Part shown: positions 56,679 to 64,000 of the stretch, in pieces
How the letters are laid out: each line of letters starts with the position of its first letter
How positions within the stretch are numbered: position 1 is the stretch's first letter
DNA from: Actinacidiphila sp. DG2A-62
GTDB lineage: Bacteria > Actinomycetota > Actinomycetes > Streptomycetales > Streptomycetaceae
Length of the DNA: 64,000 bases
Reading direction: 5' to 3'
Assembly (NCBI RefSeq): GCF_035825295.1
Contig: NZ_JAYMGI010000002.1
Span: forward strand, 806,001-870,000
Position numbers and translations under genes: made by a program
Notes under the pieces: generated by a model
Told to the model about the DNA's origin: nothing
Seen by the model: the letters and a program-made list of their open reading frames with translations, nothing else
Database searches by the model: none

Positions 56679-57077
56679 TCAGGACGCGACCTTCTCGCGT
56701 TCGGCGTCGAACACCTCGCGGGAGGCGACCACCTCGTCGCGGTGGCGCAGCGCCCAGCGGGCGAGCGCCGACAGCGGCTCCTCCAACTCCATCGTCATCT
56801 CCGACGCGGTGTACTCCACCTTCGGCGGTACCGTCGGGTACACCGTCCGGATGATGAGGCCGTCCCGCTCCAGATTCCGCAGGGTCAGGGTCAGCATCCG
56901 CCGGCTGATGCCCTCGATGCCCCGCTCCAGCTCGGTGAAGCGGACCGGCCCCTGGGTCACGGCCAGGATGATCTGAACACTCCACTTGCTGCCCACCCGG
57001 TCGATGATCTCCCGGACCGGGCACGCCTCGGCATGGGCCGCGAGCCGCACGGACACATCGGTGTTTCGCTGGGACAT
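56679..57077 (-). CDS. HxlR-family transcriptional regulator
   Basis: 132 residues. The winged helix (CPVREIIDRVGSKWSVQIIL, GPVRFTELERGIEGISRRML, LTLTLRNLERDGLIIRTVYP) and VEYTASEMTMELEEPL are typical of HxlR. It is divergent from the MFS exporter with a 174-bp shared region, so it probably controls the exporter and perhaps senses the pathway product. Confidence 0.93.
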   Translation of the reverse strand: MSQRNTDVSVRLAAHAEACPVREIIDRVGSKWSVQIILAVTQGPVRFTELERGIEGISRRMLTLTLRNLERDGLIIRTVYPTVPPKVEYTASEMTMELEEPLSALARWALRHRDEVVASREVFDAEREKVAS

Positions 57078-57251
57078 AAAAGTGCCTCCTTACGCGCCAC
57101 TTCAGCATCACAGATGATGGCCTCAGTAACAAGACGTGCCCTAGGGCGCACTTTCCGTGCTGCCCGACGCGGGCCCGCCCGGCCCGCGCCGCGGGCCCGG
57201 CCCGCCGTGGGCACACGACCCCCCTGACGATCCGAAGGACGAGTCCCTTCC
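57078..57251. promoter_or_regulatory. HxlR/MFS divergent regulatory region
   Basis: Two short sequences are candidates: CATCACAGATGATG, a CATCA/TGATG dyad about 30 bp before hxlR, and GTGCCCTAGGGCGCAC around 57136-57151, an imperfect dyad. A TTAC...GTAA pair (57110 and 57126 region) also fits loose HxlR site patterns. Confidence 0.4.
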
Positions 57252-58721
57252 ATGGTTGATGCTGCCCCCCGCCCGCCTTCGAGCCCCGGGACCAGGCTCG
57301 CCCTGCTGGCGTTCGCCCAGTTCATCATCACGTTGGACTTCAACATCGTGTACGTGGCGCTGCCCGACATCGGCAGCGACCTGGGCTTCACGGTCCAGTC
57401 GCTGCAGTGGGTGGTGAGCGCGTACATCGTGGCGCTCGGCGGGCTGCTGCTCTTCGGCGGCCGGGCCGCCGACCGGCTCGGCGCCCGCCGCATGTTCATG
57501 GTCGGCCTGCTGATCTACGCCGTGTCCTCGCTGACCGGCGGCCTGGCCGGCGACTCCGGTGTCCTGCTGGCCGCCCGCGCGGTGCAGGGCATCGGCGGCG
57601 CGCTGCTCTTCCCCTCCACCCTGCGGCTGGTGTTCACCAGCTTCGAGGAGGGGCCGATGCGCAACAAGGCCCTGGTGGTCTACGGCGCGATCGGCGGCGC
57701 CGGCCTGTCCGCGGGCGCCCTGCTGGGCGGTGTGCTGACCAACTACTCCGGCTGGGAGTGGGTGTTCTTCGTCAACGTGCCGCTGGCCCTGGGCGCGGCG
57801 GCGCTGGCGCCGCGGGTGCTGCCCGCCGACACCTTCTTCCCCGGCTCCGGCAAGGGCTTCGACCTGCTCGGCGCGCTGATCGCCACCGCCGGGGCCACCC
57901 TGGTCGTCTTCGGCCTGGCCAGCGGGCCGGACGCCGGGTGGACCTCGTTGCGCGGCCTCGGCTCGATCGTCGGCGGCGCGGTGCTGCTCGCGCTGTTCCT
58001 GCTGGTGGAGTCCCGCGCCGGCAGCCCGCTGATGCCGCTGCGGCTGCTGCGCCACCGCAGCCTGGCGGTGACCATGCTGGTCGCCTTCATCTACCAGGGC
58101 GGACTGGGCGGCGCGTACTACCTGTTCACCACGTATCTGCAGGACGTGCTGCACTACAGCCCGCTGGCCGCCGGCGTGGCGTTCCTGCCGCCGACCTTCG
58201 CCTCGATGGCCTTCGCCGCCAAGTTCAGCACGTCGCTGCTGAACAAGCTGGGCATGCGCGGCGCCCTGTTCGCCGGCACCCTGTGCACCGGCATCGGCAT
58301 GGCGGGCCTGTCGCTGGCGTTCACCTCGGACGGCTCGTACTGGATGCTGCTGCCCGGTCTGATCGTGTGGTCGGTCGGCGGCGCGCTGGCCATCCCGGCG
58401 ATCTTCGCCGGCGCCGGGGCCGGGGTCGCGCTGCTGGAGCAGGGCGTCTCCTCCGCGATGGCGACCACCGCCCGCCAGATCGGCGGCGCGGTCGGCCTGG
58501 CGGCGCTGGTCGCGGTGGCCAACGCCGGTGTGCACGTCCCCAAGCACGGCATCCCGCCGGTGGGCGACCTGACCGACGGCTTGCGGGTGGCCGGCCTGGT
58601 GGGTGCGGCCGCGACCGTCGTCGGCGCTTTCCTGGCCCTGCTGCACCGCAAGGCCGAGCCGGCGCTGGCGCCCGCGGCCGCCGCGGTGACCACCTCCGAC
58701 GAGCCCGCCGCCGCGTCCTGA
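57252..58721 (+). CDS. MFS multidrug-type exporter (DHA2, 14 TM)
   Basis: 489 residues, about 14 hydrophobic helices. The family motifs are present: DFNIVYVALPDIGSDLG (motif D1-like), GGRAADRLGARRMF (motif A) and AVQGIGGALLFPSTLRLV (motif C-like in TM5). It probably exports the cluster product or a toxic intermediate, giving self-resistance, and is controlled by the divergent HxlR regulator. Both points are inference from context. Confidence 0.92.
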   Translation: MVDAAPRPPSSPGTRLALLAFAQFIITLDFNIVYVALPDIGSDLGFTVQSLQWVVSAYIVALGGLLLFGGRAADRLGARRMFMVGLLIYAVSSLTGGLAGDSGVLLAARAVQGIGGALLFPSTLRLVFTSFEEGPMRNKALVVYGAIGGAGLSAGALLGGVLTNYSGWEWVFFVNVPLALGAAALAPRVLPADTFFPGSGKGFDLLGALIATAGATLVVFGLASGPDAGWTSLRGLGSIVGGAVLLALFLLVESRAGSPLMPLRLLRHRSLAVTMLVAFIYQGGLGGAYYLFTTYLQDVLHYSPLAAGVAFLPPTFASMAFAAKFSTSLLNKLGMRGALFAGTLCTGIGMAGLSLAFTSDGSYWMLLPGLIVWSVGGALAIPAIFAGAGAGVALLEQGVSSAMATTARQIGGAVGLAALVAVANAGVHVPKHGIPPVGDLTDGLRVAGLVGAAATVVGAFLALLHRKAEPALAPAAAAVTTSDEPAAAS

Positions 58722-58758
58722 GACCGGCGGCAGACTCCCCGACAGAAGGCAGGATGCG

Positions 58759-59445
58759 ATGGCCGCGGCACCCGCGCCCGCCGGATCGCAGGCGTCCGTC
58801 GCCGCCATAGCGGAGCTGAGCGCCGCGCTGGCCGACGTCGCGGACGCGGTCCGCCCCGGGCACCTGGGCGAACGCACGCCGTGCAGCCGGTTCTCGGTGG
58901 CCGGACTGCTCGCCCACCTCGCGTACTCGCTCGGATCGTGCGAGCGCGCGGCGCGCAAGGACGCGGCGTTCGACACGGCGCGCGGCGCGCAGCCGGGTGC
59001 CGCGCCGACCACCGCGCGGGACGTCGCGCGGGACGTCGCGCCATCCACCGCGCGGGACGTCGCGGCGGCCTCCCGCCGGACCGGCGCGGCCTGGCAGCGG
59101 CCCGAGGCCCTGCTGGGCAGCACCGAGTTCGGGCTGGTCCCGGGCCGAGCGCGCGGCCCGGAGAAGCTGCCCGCCGCCTTCGCGGTGCTGGTGACCGTGC
59201 AGGAACTCGGGCTGCACGGCTGGGACCTGGCCTCGTCGATCGGCCTGCCGTTCCGCGTCTCGCAGGAGACCGGGCGGGTGCTGGTCGAGGCGGTGGGCGT
59301 CTTCGCCGCCAGGGCCCGGCCGAGCGGGAGTTACGGACCGGCGCTCGACGTCTCGCCCAACGCGCCCGCGCTGCTGCGCGCGCTGGCGGCGAGCGGCCGC
59401 AGCCCGTCCTGGAGCAGCCGGCCGCGCCTGCGGCCGGTCGACTGA
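58759..59445 (+). CDS. TIGR03086-like / DinB-fold protein
   Basis: 228 residues, ATG at 58759 after the exporter (38 bp gap). The opening ELSAALADVADAVRPGHLGE and RTPCSRFSVAGLLAHLAYSL match the TIGR03086 family of DinB-like, mycothiol-type proteins; VQELGLHGWDLASSIGL carries the second His region (HGWDLA). A short repeat (TARDVARDVAPSTARDVAA) occupies the middle. A conjugation, isomerase or thiol-transfer role is possible; unproven. Confidence 0.8.
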   Translation: MAAAPAPAGSQASVAAIAELSAALADVADAVRPGHLGERTPCSRFSVAGLLAHLAYSLGSCERAARKDAAFDTARGAQPGAAPTTARDVARDVAPSTARDVAAASRRTGAAWQRPEALLGSTEFGLVPGRARGPEKLPAAFAVLVTVQELGLHGWDLASSIGLPFRVSQETGRVLVEAVGVFAARARPSGSYGPALDVSPNAPALLRALAASGRSPSWSSRPRLRPVD

Positions 59446-59619
59446 GTTCCCCGAACCGCGCTTCGCCGCGCCGGCCCCCGTACGGCGCGGCGGAGCGCTT
59501 TTTCCACTGCCCCCAGAAAGGCGGCGGAGGAGATTTCTGGGGTTGGTTATAGGGGTCGGCCGTCGATAGCGTCCGAAGAGGCGAGTCGGCCGTGACAATC
59601 CGCTGGAAAGGTCGAGACG

Positions 59620-60666
59620 ATGCGGTGGGACGACATTTACGTGGGCGGCGTGGCCGCTTTCCTGGGGCACAAAGAGGATGTGCACGAGGCGCTGGCGGAC
59701 GGCCGCTACGACGCCGAGGAGCACGAGGAGAACGACTACCTGTTCGTGCGGGTGGAGGACGAGTTGACGCCCGCCGACATGGCGGTGCGGGCCGCCCGCG
59801 AGGCGCTGGGGCGGGCCGGGACGCCGGACGGCGGCGTCGGGCTCTACCTGCACGCGGCCTCCACGTTCCAGGGGCTCGACCACTGGACGCCCGGCTCGTA
59901 CATCCAGGAGCAGACCGCCGGCGGCACCGCCCCGGCGCTGGAGGTCCGGCAGGCGTGCAACGGCGCGATCATGTCGCTGGAGCTGGCGGCGGCGTACCTG
60001 ACCGCGAAGCCCGAGCCGTCGTCGGCGCTGATCACCACCGGCGACCGCTACAACCCGCCGGCCTACGACCGCTACCGCACCGACAAGAACATCCTGCTCG
60101 CCGACGGCGCCACCGCCCTGGTGCTCTCCCGCGGACGGGAGGGCGTGGCCCGGCTGCTGTCCACCGCGACGGTCGGCGACACCGGGCACGAGGCGCTGGG
60201 CCGCGGCACCGGCGGCTGGCAGCAGTCGCCGGGCGACGCCGGGCTGCCGATCCTGCTGCGCGAGCGGAAGAAGGAGTACCTGATCGGCGGCGGGAAGATC
60301 GAGGACATCATCCGCACCCTGACGGTGCGTCAGCAGCAGGCGATGGACACCGCGCTGTCCGACGCCGGGGTGACGGCCGCCGACGTCGCGCGGTTCGTCT
60401 ACCCCAACATCGGCCGGGTCGCCCAGGACTGGGAGATCCGCAAGGCCGCGGGCATCACCGAGGAGCAGACCACCTGGGCGTGGGGCCGCGAGGTCGGCCA
60501 CATCGCTGCGGGCGACCAGTTCGCCGGCCTGGCCCACCTGCTGGAGTCCGGCGCGGTGCGGCCCGGCGACCGGGTCGCGCTGGCCGGCGTGGGCAGCGGC
60601 TACAACTTCGGCTGGGCGGTGGTGGAGATCCTGCGGACCCCCCAGTGGTCGACGACGGCGAGCTGA
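59620..60666 (+). CDS. KASIII-like acyltransferase (CerJ/DpsC/ChlB-type)
   Basis: 348 residues. The thiolase fold is clear, with the active Cys in RQACNGAIMSLEL near 59956. The FabH His-Asn pair is not conserved: the PHQxN motif reads YPNIGR and the Asn position reads GHIAAGDQFAG. That GHxxxxD arrangement fits the acyltransferase-like KASIII branch (CerJ and relatives use Cys-His-Asp) that moves acyl groups onto a carrier, sugar or alcohol without condensation. Preceded by GAAAGG. A clue that an acyl group is added to the product. Confidence 0.85.
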   Translation: MRWDDIYVGGVAAFLGHKEDVHEALADGRYDAEEHEENDYLFVRVEDELTPADMAVRAAREALGRAGTPDGGVGLYLHAASTFQGLDHWTPGSYIQEQTAGGTAPALEVRQACNGAIMSLELAAAYLTAKPEPSSALITTGDRYNPPAYDRYRTDKNILLADGATALVLSRGREGVARLLSTATVGDTGHEALGRGTGGWQQSPGDAGLPILLRERKKEYLIGGGKIEDIIRTLTVRQQQAMDTALSDAGVTAADVARFVYPNIGRVAQDWEIRKAAGITEEQTTWAWGREVGHIAAGDQFAGLAHLLESGAVRPGDRVALAGVGSGYNFGWAVVEILRTPQWSTTAS

Positions 60667-60732
60667 CGCCGCGGCGCGACCCACGCTCGGCATGGACACG
60701 CGGACCCGCGCTCGGCAGGGAAGGGGAGGCAC

Positions 60733-61494
60733 GTGCACCTCACCGACGGAGTGACCCTGGTGACCGGCGGCGCGTCCGGGCTCGGACTGGCCGTGGCCCG
60801 GCACGTCGCCGCGGCCGGCGGCGCGGTGGTCATCGCCGACCTGCCGGGGTCGGCCGGGCGCGAGCGGGCCGCGGAGATCGGCGGCAAGGTGCTCTTCGCG
60901 GCGGCCGACGTCACCGACGAGGCCGACGTCGAACGGGCGCTGGACCTGGCCGGGACGCTCGGCCCGCTGCGGTTCGTGGTCAACTGCGCCGGGGTGATCA
61001 ACACGATCAGGACCGCGGGCCGCCACGGCCCCTTCCCACTCGCCGAGTTCGCCCGCGTGGTGCAGGTCAACCTGGTGGGCACCTTCAACGTGATCCGGCT
61101 GGCGGCACAGCGGATCGCGCGGGCGGAGGCGGTGGGCGGCGAGCGCGGAGTCGTCGTCAACACCGCCTCCGTCGCGGCCTTCGAGGGGCAGGTCGGCCAG
61201 GCCGCGTACGCGGCGTCCAAGGGCGGCGTGGCCGGCCTGACGCTGCCGGTCGCCCGCGACCTGGCCGGTCTGCTGATCCGGGTCGCGGCGATCGCGCCCG
61301 GACTGTTCGACACGCCCATGCTCGGCGAGCTGCCGGAGGCGGCGGTGGCCTCGCTCAGCGCGCAGACCCCGCACCCCTCCCGGCTGGGCGCGCCGGCGGA
61401 GTACGCGGCGCTGGTCGCGCACGTCATCGCCAACCCGATGATCAACGGCGAGGTGATCCGGCTCGACGGCGCGATCCGCATGGCGCCACGGTGA
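60733..61494 (+). CDS. Short-chain dehydrogenase (type II 3-hydroxyacyl-CoA dehydrogenase-like)
   Basis: 253 residues; GTG at 60733 after [30 protein letters not shown] (cofactor), [18 protein letters not shown] (Ser) and YAASKGG (Tyr, Lys) form a complete SDR active site, and the ending resembles HSD17B10. It may oxidise or reduce a hydroxyacyl chain of the pathway. Same strand and spacing as the genes on both sides. Confidence 0.92.
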   Translation: MHLTDGVTLVTGGASGLGLAVARHVAAAGGAVVIADLPGSAGRERAAEIGGKVLFAAADVTDEADVERALDLAGTLGPLRFVVNCAGVINTIRTAGRHGPFPLAEFARVVQVNLVGTFNVIRLAAQRIARAEAVGGERGVVVNTASVAAFEGQVGQAAYAASKGGVAGLTLPVARDLAGLLIRVAAIAPGLFDTPMLGELPEAAVASLSAQTPHPSRLGAPAEYAALVAHVIANPMINGEVIRLDGAIRMAPR

Positions 61495-61590
61495 TCCTGC
61501 CGTAGTCTCGCCGGCGGCCGGCCGGCACGCGGCGCGGCGCGGCGATCCACCGCGGTACCCGCACCCGTACCCGTCGAACAGGAGCGAGCG

Positions 61591-62640
61591 ATGCGCATCG
61601 GCATGCAGCTGGACCACCGGCGCGGCTTCCTGGAGGCCGTCGAGGAGCTGCGCGACCTGGAGCGGGCGGGCCTGGGGATCGTGTACGTCTCCGAGCTGTA
61701 CAGCTTCGACGCGGTCAGCCAGCTCGGCTACGTCGCCGCCGTCACCGACCGGCTGGAGATCGCCTCCGGCATCCTCCAGGCGTACACCCGCACGCCGACG
61801 CTGACCGCGATGACCGCCGCCGGACTGGACTACGTCTCCGGCGGCCGGTTCACGCTGGGCATCGGGGTGTCCGGGCCGCAGGTCGTCGAGGGCTTCCACG
61901 GAGTGCCGTACGACGCGCCGCTGGGCCGCACCCGCGAGATCGTGGAGATCTGCCGCAAGGTGTGGCGCCGGGAGACCCTGGTGTACGAGGGCCGCCACCA
62001 CCGCATCCCGCTCGGGCCGGACCGGGGCACCGGCCTGGGCAAGCCGCTGAAGCTGCTCAACCGGCCGGTGCGCGAGCGGATCCCGGTGATGATCGCCGCG
62101 ACCGGGCCGAAGAACACCGCGCTGGCGGCGGAGATCGCCGAAGCGTGGGAGCCGATCTTCTTCCACCCCGAGCGCGCTGGGGAGGTCTTCGGCGCCGCCC
62201 TCGGCGAGGGCGGGGCCCGGCGCGACCCGGCGCTCGGCGAGCTGCAGGTCCACGTGGACGTGCCGGCCGCGCTGGGCGACGACGTGGCCGACGCCCTGGA
62301 CGCCGCCCGGCTGCGGCTGGCGCACTACATCGGCGGGATGGGCGCCCGCGGCCGCAACTTCTACTTCGACCTGGCCTGCCGCTACGGGCACGGCGACGCC
62401 GCGACGCGCATCCAGGACCTGTACCTGGACGGCCGGCGGCGCGAGGCCGCGGCGGCGGTGCCGGACTCCCTGGTGCGCGGCGTGTCGCTGATCGGGTCGC
62501 CCGCCGAGGCGGCCGACCGCATCGCCGCGTTCGCGGCGGCCGGGGTCACCACGCTGTCGCTGAGCCCGATGGGCCGGGCGGCCGGCAGCCGCGAGGGGCG
62601 GCTGCGGCTGGTCGAACAGGTCGCCGCGCTGGCCGGCTGA
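61591..62640 (+). CDS. LLM-class F420-dependent oxidoreductase
   Basis: 349 residues in the luciferase-like TIM-barrel fold. MRIGMQLDHRRGFLEAVEEL opens it, and SELYSFDAVSQLGYVAAVTD, LEIASGILQAYTRTPTLTAM, GRFTLGIGVSGPQVVEGFHG and RIPVMIAATGPKN follow the F420-type LLM pattern. The cofactor is inferred to be F420 from family, FMN being possible. Likely reduces a double bond or oxidises an alcohol in the pathway. Confidence 0.88.
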   Translation: MRIGMQLDHRRGFLEAVEELRDLERAGLGIVYVSELYSFDAVSQLGYVAAVTDRLEIASGILQAYTRTPTLTAMTAAGLDYVSGGRFTLGIGVSGPQVVEGFHGVPYDAPLGRTREIVEICRKVWRRETLVYEGRHHRIPLGPDRGTGLGKPLKLLNRPVRERIPVMIAATGPKNTALAAEIAEAWEPIFFHPERAGEVFGAALGEGGARRDPALGELQVHVDVPAALGDDVADALDAARLRLAHYIGGMGARGRNFYFDLACRYGHGDAATRIQDLYLDGRRREAAAAVPDSLVRGVSLIGSPAEAADRIAAFAAAGVTTLSLSPMGRAAGSREGRLRLVEQVAALAG

Positions 62641-62686
62641 CCGCGAGTGGCCGCCCGCGGGCCGGCCGGAAGGAGCGCTGGGTCCG

Positions 62687-63857
62687 ATGGAGCGCGGACT
62701 GTTCGACGAGGACCACGAGGCGTACCGGAAAACCGTGCGGGCGTTCCTGGACCGCGAGGTGGTGCCCGGCTACCAGACGTGGGAGGAGCAGGGCCTGATC
62801 CCGCGCGAGGTGTGGCGGGTGGCCGGCCGGCAGGGGATCATCGGCCTGTCGGCGCCGGAGGAGCTGGGCGGCGCGGGCGAGTCCGACTACCGCTACCGGG
62901 TGGTGGTCGCCGAGGAGATCGCCGCCGTAGCCGCCACCTCGCTGGGCGCGGGCCTCGGCGTGCAGGACGACATCGTGCTGCCCTACCTGCTGGATCTGGG
63001 CACCGAGGAGCAGCGGCGACGCTGGGTGCCGGGGCTGGCGGCCGGCGAGCTGATCGGGGCGATCGCGATGACCGAGCCGGACGCGGGCAGCGACCTGCGC
63101 GGCATCCGCACCCGCGCGGTGCCCGACGGCGACGGCTGGGTGCTCAGCGGGCAGAAGACGTTCATCAGCAACGGCGTCCACGCCGACGTGGCGGTGGTGG
63201 CGGCCAGGATCGGGGCGGCCGACGGCTCGGAGGGTCCGGGTGGTCCGGGCGGGGGCGGCTTCGGCCTCTTCGTCGTCGAGCGCGGCGATCCGGGCTTCCG
63301 GCGCGGCCGCAAACTGGCCAAGGTCGGACTGCGTGCCCAGGACACCGCGGAGCTGTTCTTCGACGACGTGCCGCTGCCGGCGCTGGCTGCTCGGGACGCC
63401 CGGCCGCGGCCTGGCTCATCTCATGGAGCGGCTGCCGCTGGAACGGCTGTCGGTCGCGGTGCAGGCCCTCGCCTCGGCCACCGCGGTCCACCGCACGACC
63501 GTCCGCCACTGCTTCAGTCGCCGCGCCTTCGGCCGGCCCATCGGCGACTTCCAGCACATCCGCTTCGTGCTCGCCGAGACGGCCACCGAGCTGGACGTCA
63601 CGCGCGCCTACGTGGACCGCGCGGTGCTCGCCCTCAACGACGGCGCGCTGGGCGCGGTCGACGCCGCCAAGGCCAAGTGGTGGGCCACCGAGCTGCACAA
63701 GCGGGTCGTCGACGCCTGCGTCCAACTGCACGGCGGCATGGGATACATGCTGGAGCACCCGGTCGCGCGCGCGTTCGTCGACGCACGGGTGCAGACGGTC
63801 TACGCCGGGACGACGGAGATCATGAAGGAGATCATCGGCCGCGACCTGGCGGGCTGA
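62687..63857 (+). pseudogene. Acyl-CoA dehydrogenase, apparent 1-nt frameshift
   Basis: ATG at 62687. N part: MERGLFDEDHEAYRKTVRAF ... IAMTEPDAGSDLRGIRTRAV, GQKTFISNGVHADVAVV to FFDDVPLPAL. The C part (LLGTPGRGLAHLMERLPLER, FGRPIGDFQHIRFVLAETAT, LHGGMGYMLEHPVARAFVDA, YAGTTEIMKEIIGRDLAG) is in another frame. Removing one G at 63385-63386 joins them (PLPALLLGTPG), giving 389 residues. The frame otherwise runs past the window edge. Oxidises acyl-CoA to enoyl-CoA, which could feed CCR. Confidence 0.85.
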
Positions 63858-63914
63858 CCGGCCGCCGGGGCGGCCGACCGACCCGGCCCGGTGGCGGGAC
63901 CTCGGCCGCGCCGC

Positions 63915-63952
63915 GGGCGCCGCCGGACCGGGCATCCGGTCCGGCGGCGCCC
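63915..63952. terminator. 17-bp perfect stem-loop between convergent genes
   Basis: 63915-63931 and 63936-63952 are exact complements around a GCAT loop. It follows the acyl-CoA dehydrogenase and precedes the stop of a minus-strand gene, so it likely terminates both transcripts. Confidence 0.75.
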
Positions 63953-63958
63953 GTCCGG

Positions 63959-64000
63959 TCAGCTGGCGTGGTACTGCGCCGGCGCCTCGGGAAGCGCCTC
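63959..64000 (-). CDS. 3' end of a gene entering from the right (partial)
   Basis: The minus strand reads EALPEAPAQYHAS then TGA at 63961-63959. Only 13 residues are in the window, so no identity can be given. Confidence 0.4.
   Translation of the reverse strand, partial: EALPEAPAQYHAS

Noticed and set aside
1-64000. CRISPR arrays, tRNA or rRNA genes, phage att sites
   Set aside because: No regularly spaced repeats with unique spacers, no cloverleaf-like sequence and no rRNA-like stretch were noticed by eye. A tool search (tRNAscan-SE, barrnap, CRISPR finder) would be decisive.

Overview
This is very GC-rich chromosomal DNA with strong third-position G/C bias, GTG and TTG starts, many 1-4 nt stop/start overlaps and families such as AfsR-type BTAD regulators, ROK repressors, DUF5937-type ArsR regulators and F420-type oxidoreductases. 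The most likely source is Streptomyces or a close relative (Kitasatospora, Streptacidiphilus). No rRNA, tRNA, CRISPR array or intact insertion sequence was seen.

Layout. (1) 1-14.5 kb is a stress and metal region: beta-carbonic anhydrase, a threonylcarbamoyl-AMP synthase, small hypotheticals, an MBL-fold hydrolase, a hemerythrin-domain membrane protein, an Nramp Mn/Fe importer, a Mn-catalase, a BTAD regulator, and an orphan cytochrome oxidase subunit I coupled to a small membrane protein. It holds relics: an inverted copy of the synthase 3' end, a transposase tail and a half SDR gene. (2) 14.5-21.8 kb is a sugar-type ABC importer operon with its own ATPase, a Gfo/Idh/MocA oxidoreductase and a divergent ROK repressor. 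(3) 21.9-24.9 kb is a zinc-type ABC importer behind two Zur-like boxes. (4) 25-33.8 kb is mixed accessory DNA: a truncated putative metallopeptidase-like protein, a TetR-controlled pair (MDR oxidoreductase and SnoaL-like protein), an I36/FG-GAP secreted protein, an aldo/keto reductase, and XRE and ArsR regulators that are each frameshifted.

(5) 33.9 kb to the right end is a compact polyketide cluster. One minus-strand operon reads: crotonyl-CoA reductase/carboxylase (CCR), a KASIII-CCR chimera, KASIII, 3-hydroxyacyl-CoA dehydrogenase, a two-module type I PKS (KSQ-AT-ACP / KS-AT-degenerate KR-ACP-TE), an FAD monooxygenase, an acyl-CoA carboxylase beta subunit and a small protein. CCR, KASIII and the dehydrogenase form a classical alkylmalonyl-CoA supply cassette. 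A second minus-strand operon holds an acyl-CoA dehydrogenase-like protein and two P450s with non-canonical I-helices. On the plus strand lie an MFS exporter (divergent from an HxlR regulator), a DinB/TIGR03086-like protein, an acyltransferase-like KASIII, an SDR, an LLM oxidoreductase and another acyl-CoA dehydrogenase. The product cannot be named from sequence. A short polyketide with a possibly unusual branch, kept at the beta-keto level and oxidised later, is the most economical reading.

Caution: most interrupted genes to the right of 31 kb (PKS, CCR twice, one P450, one acyl-CoA dehydrogenase, the ArsR gene) can be restored by adding one base, nearly always in a G or C run. These may be sequencing errors rather than real mutations. 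The 22-bp duplication in the XRE gene is of a different kind.
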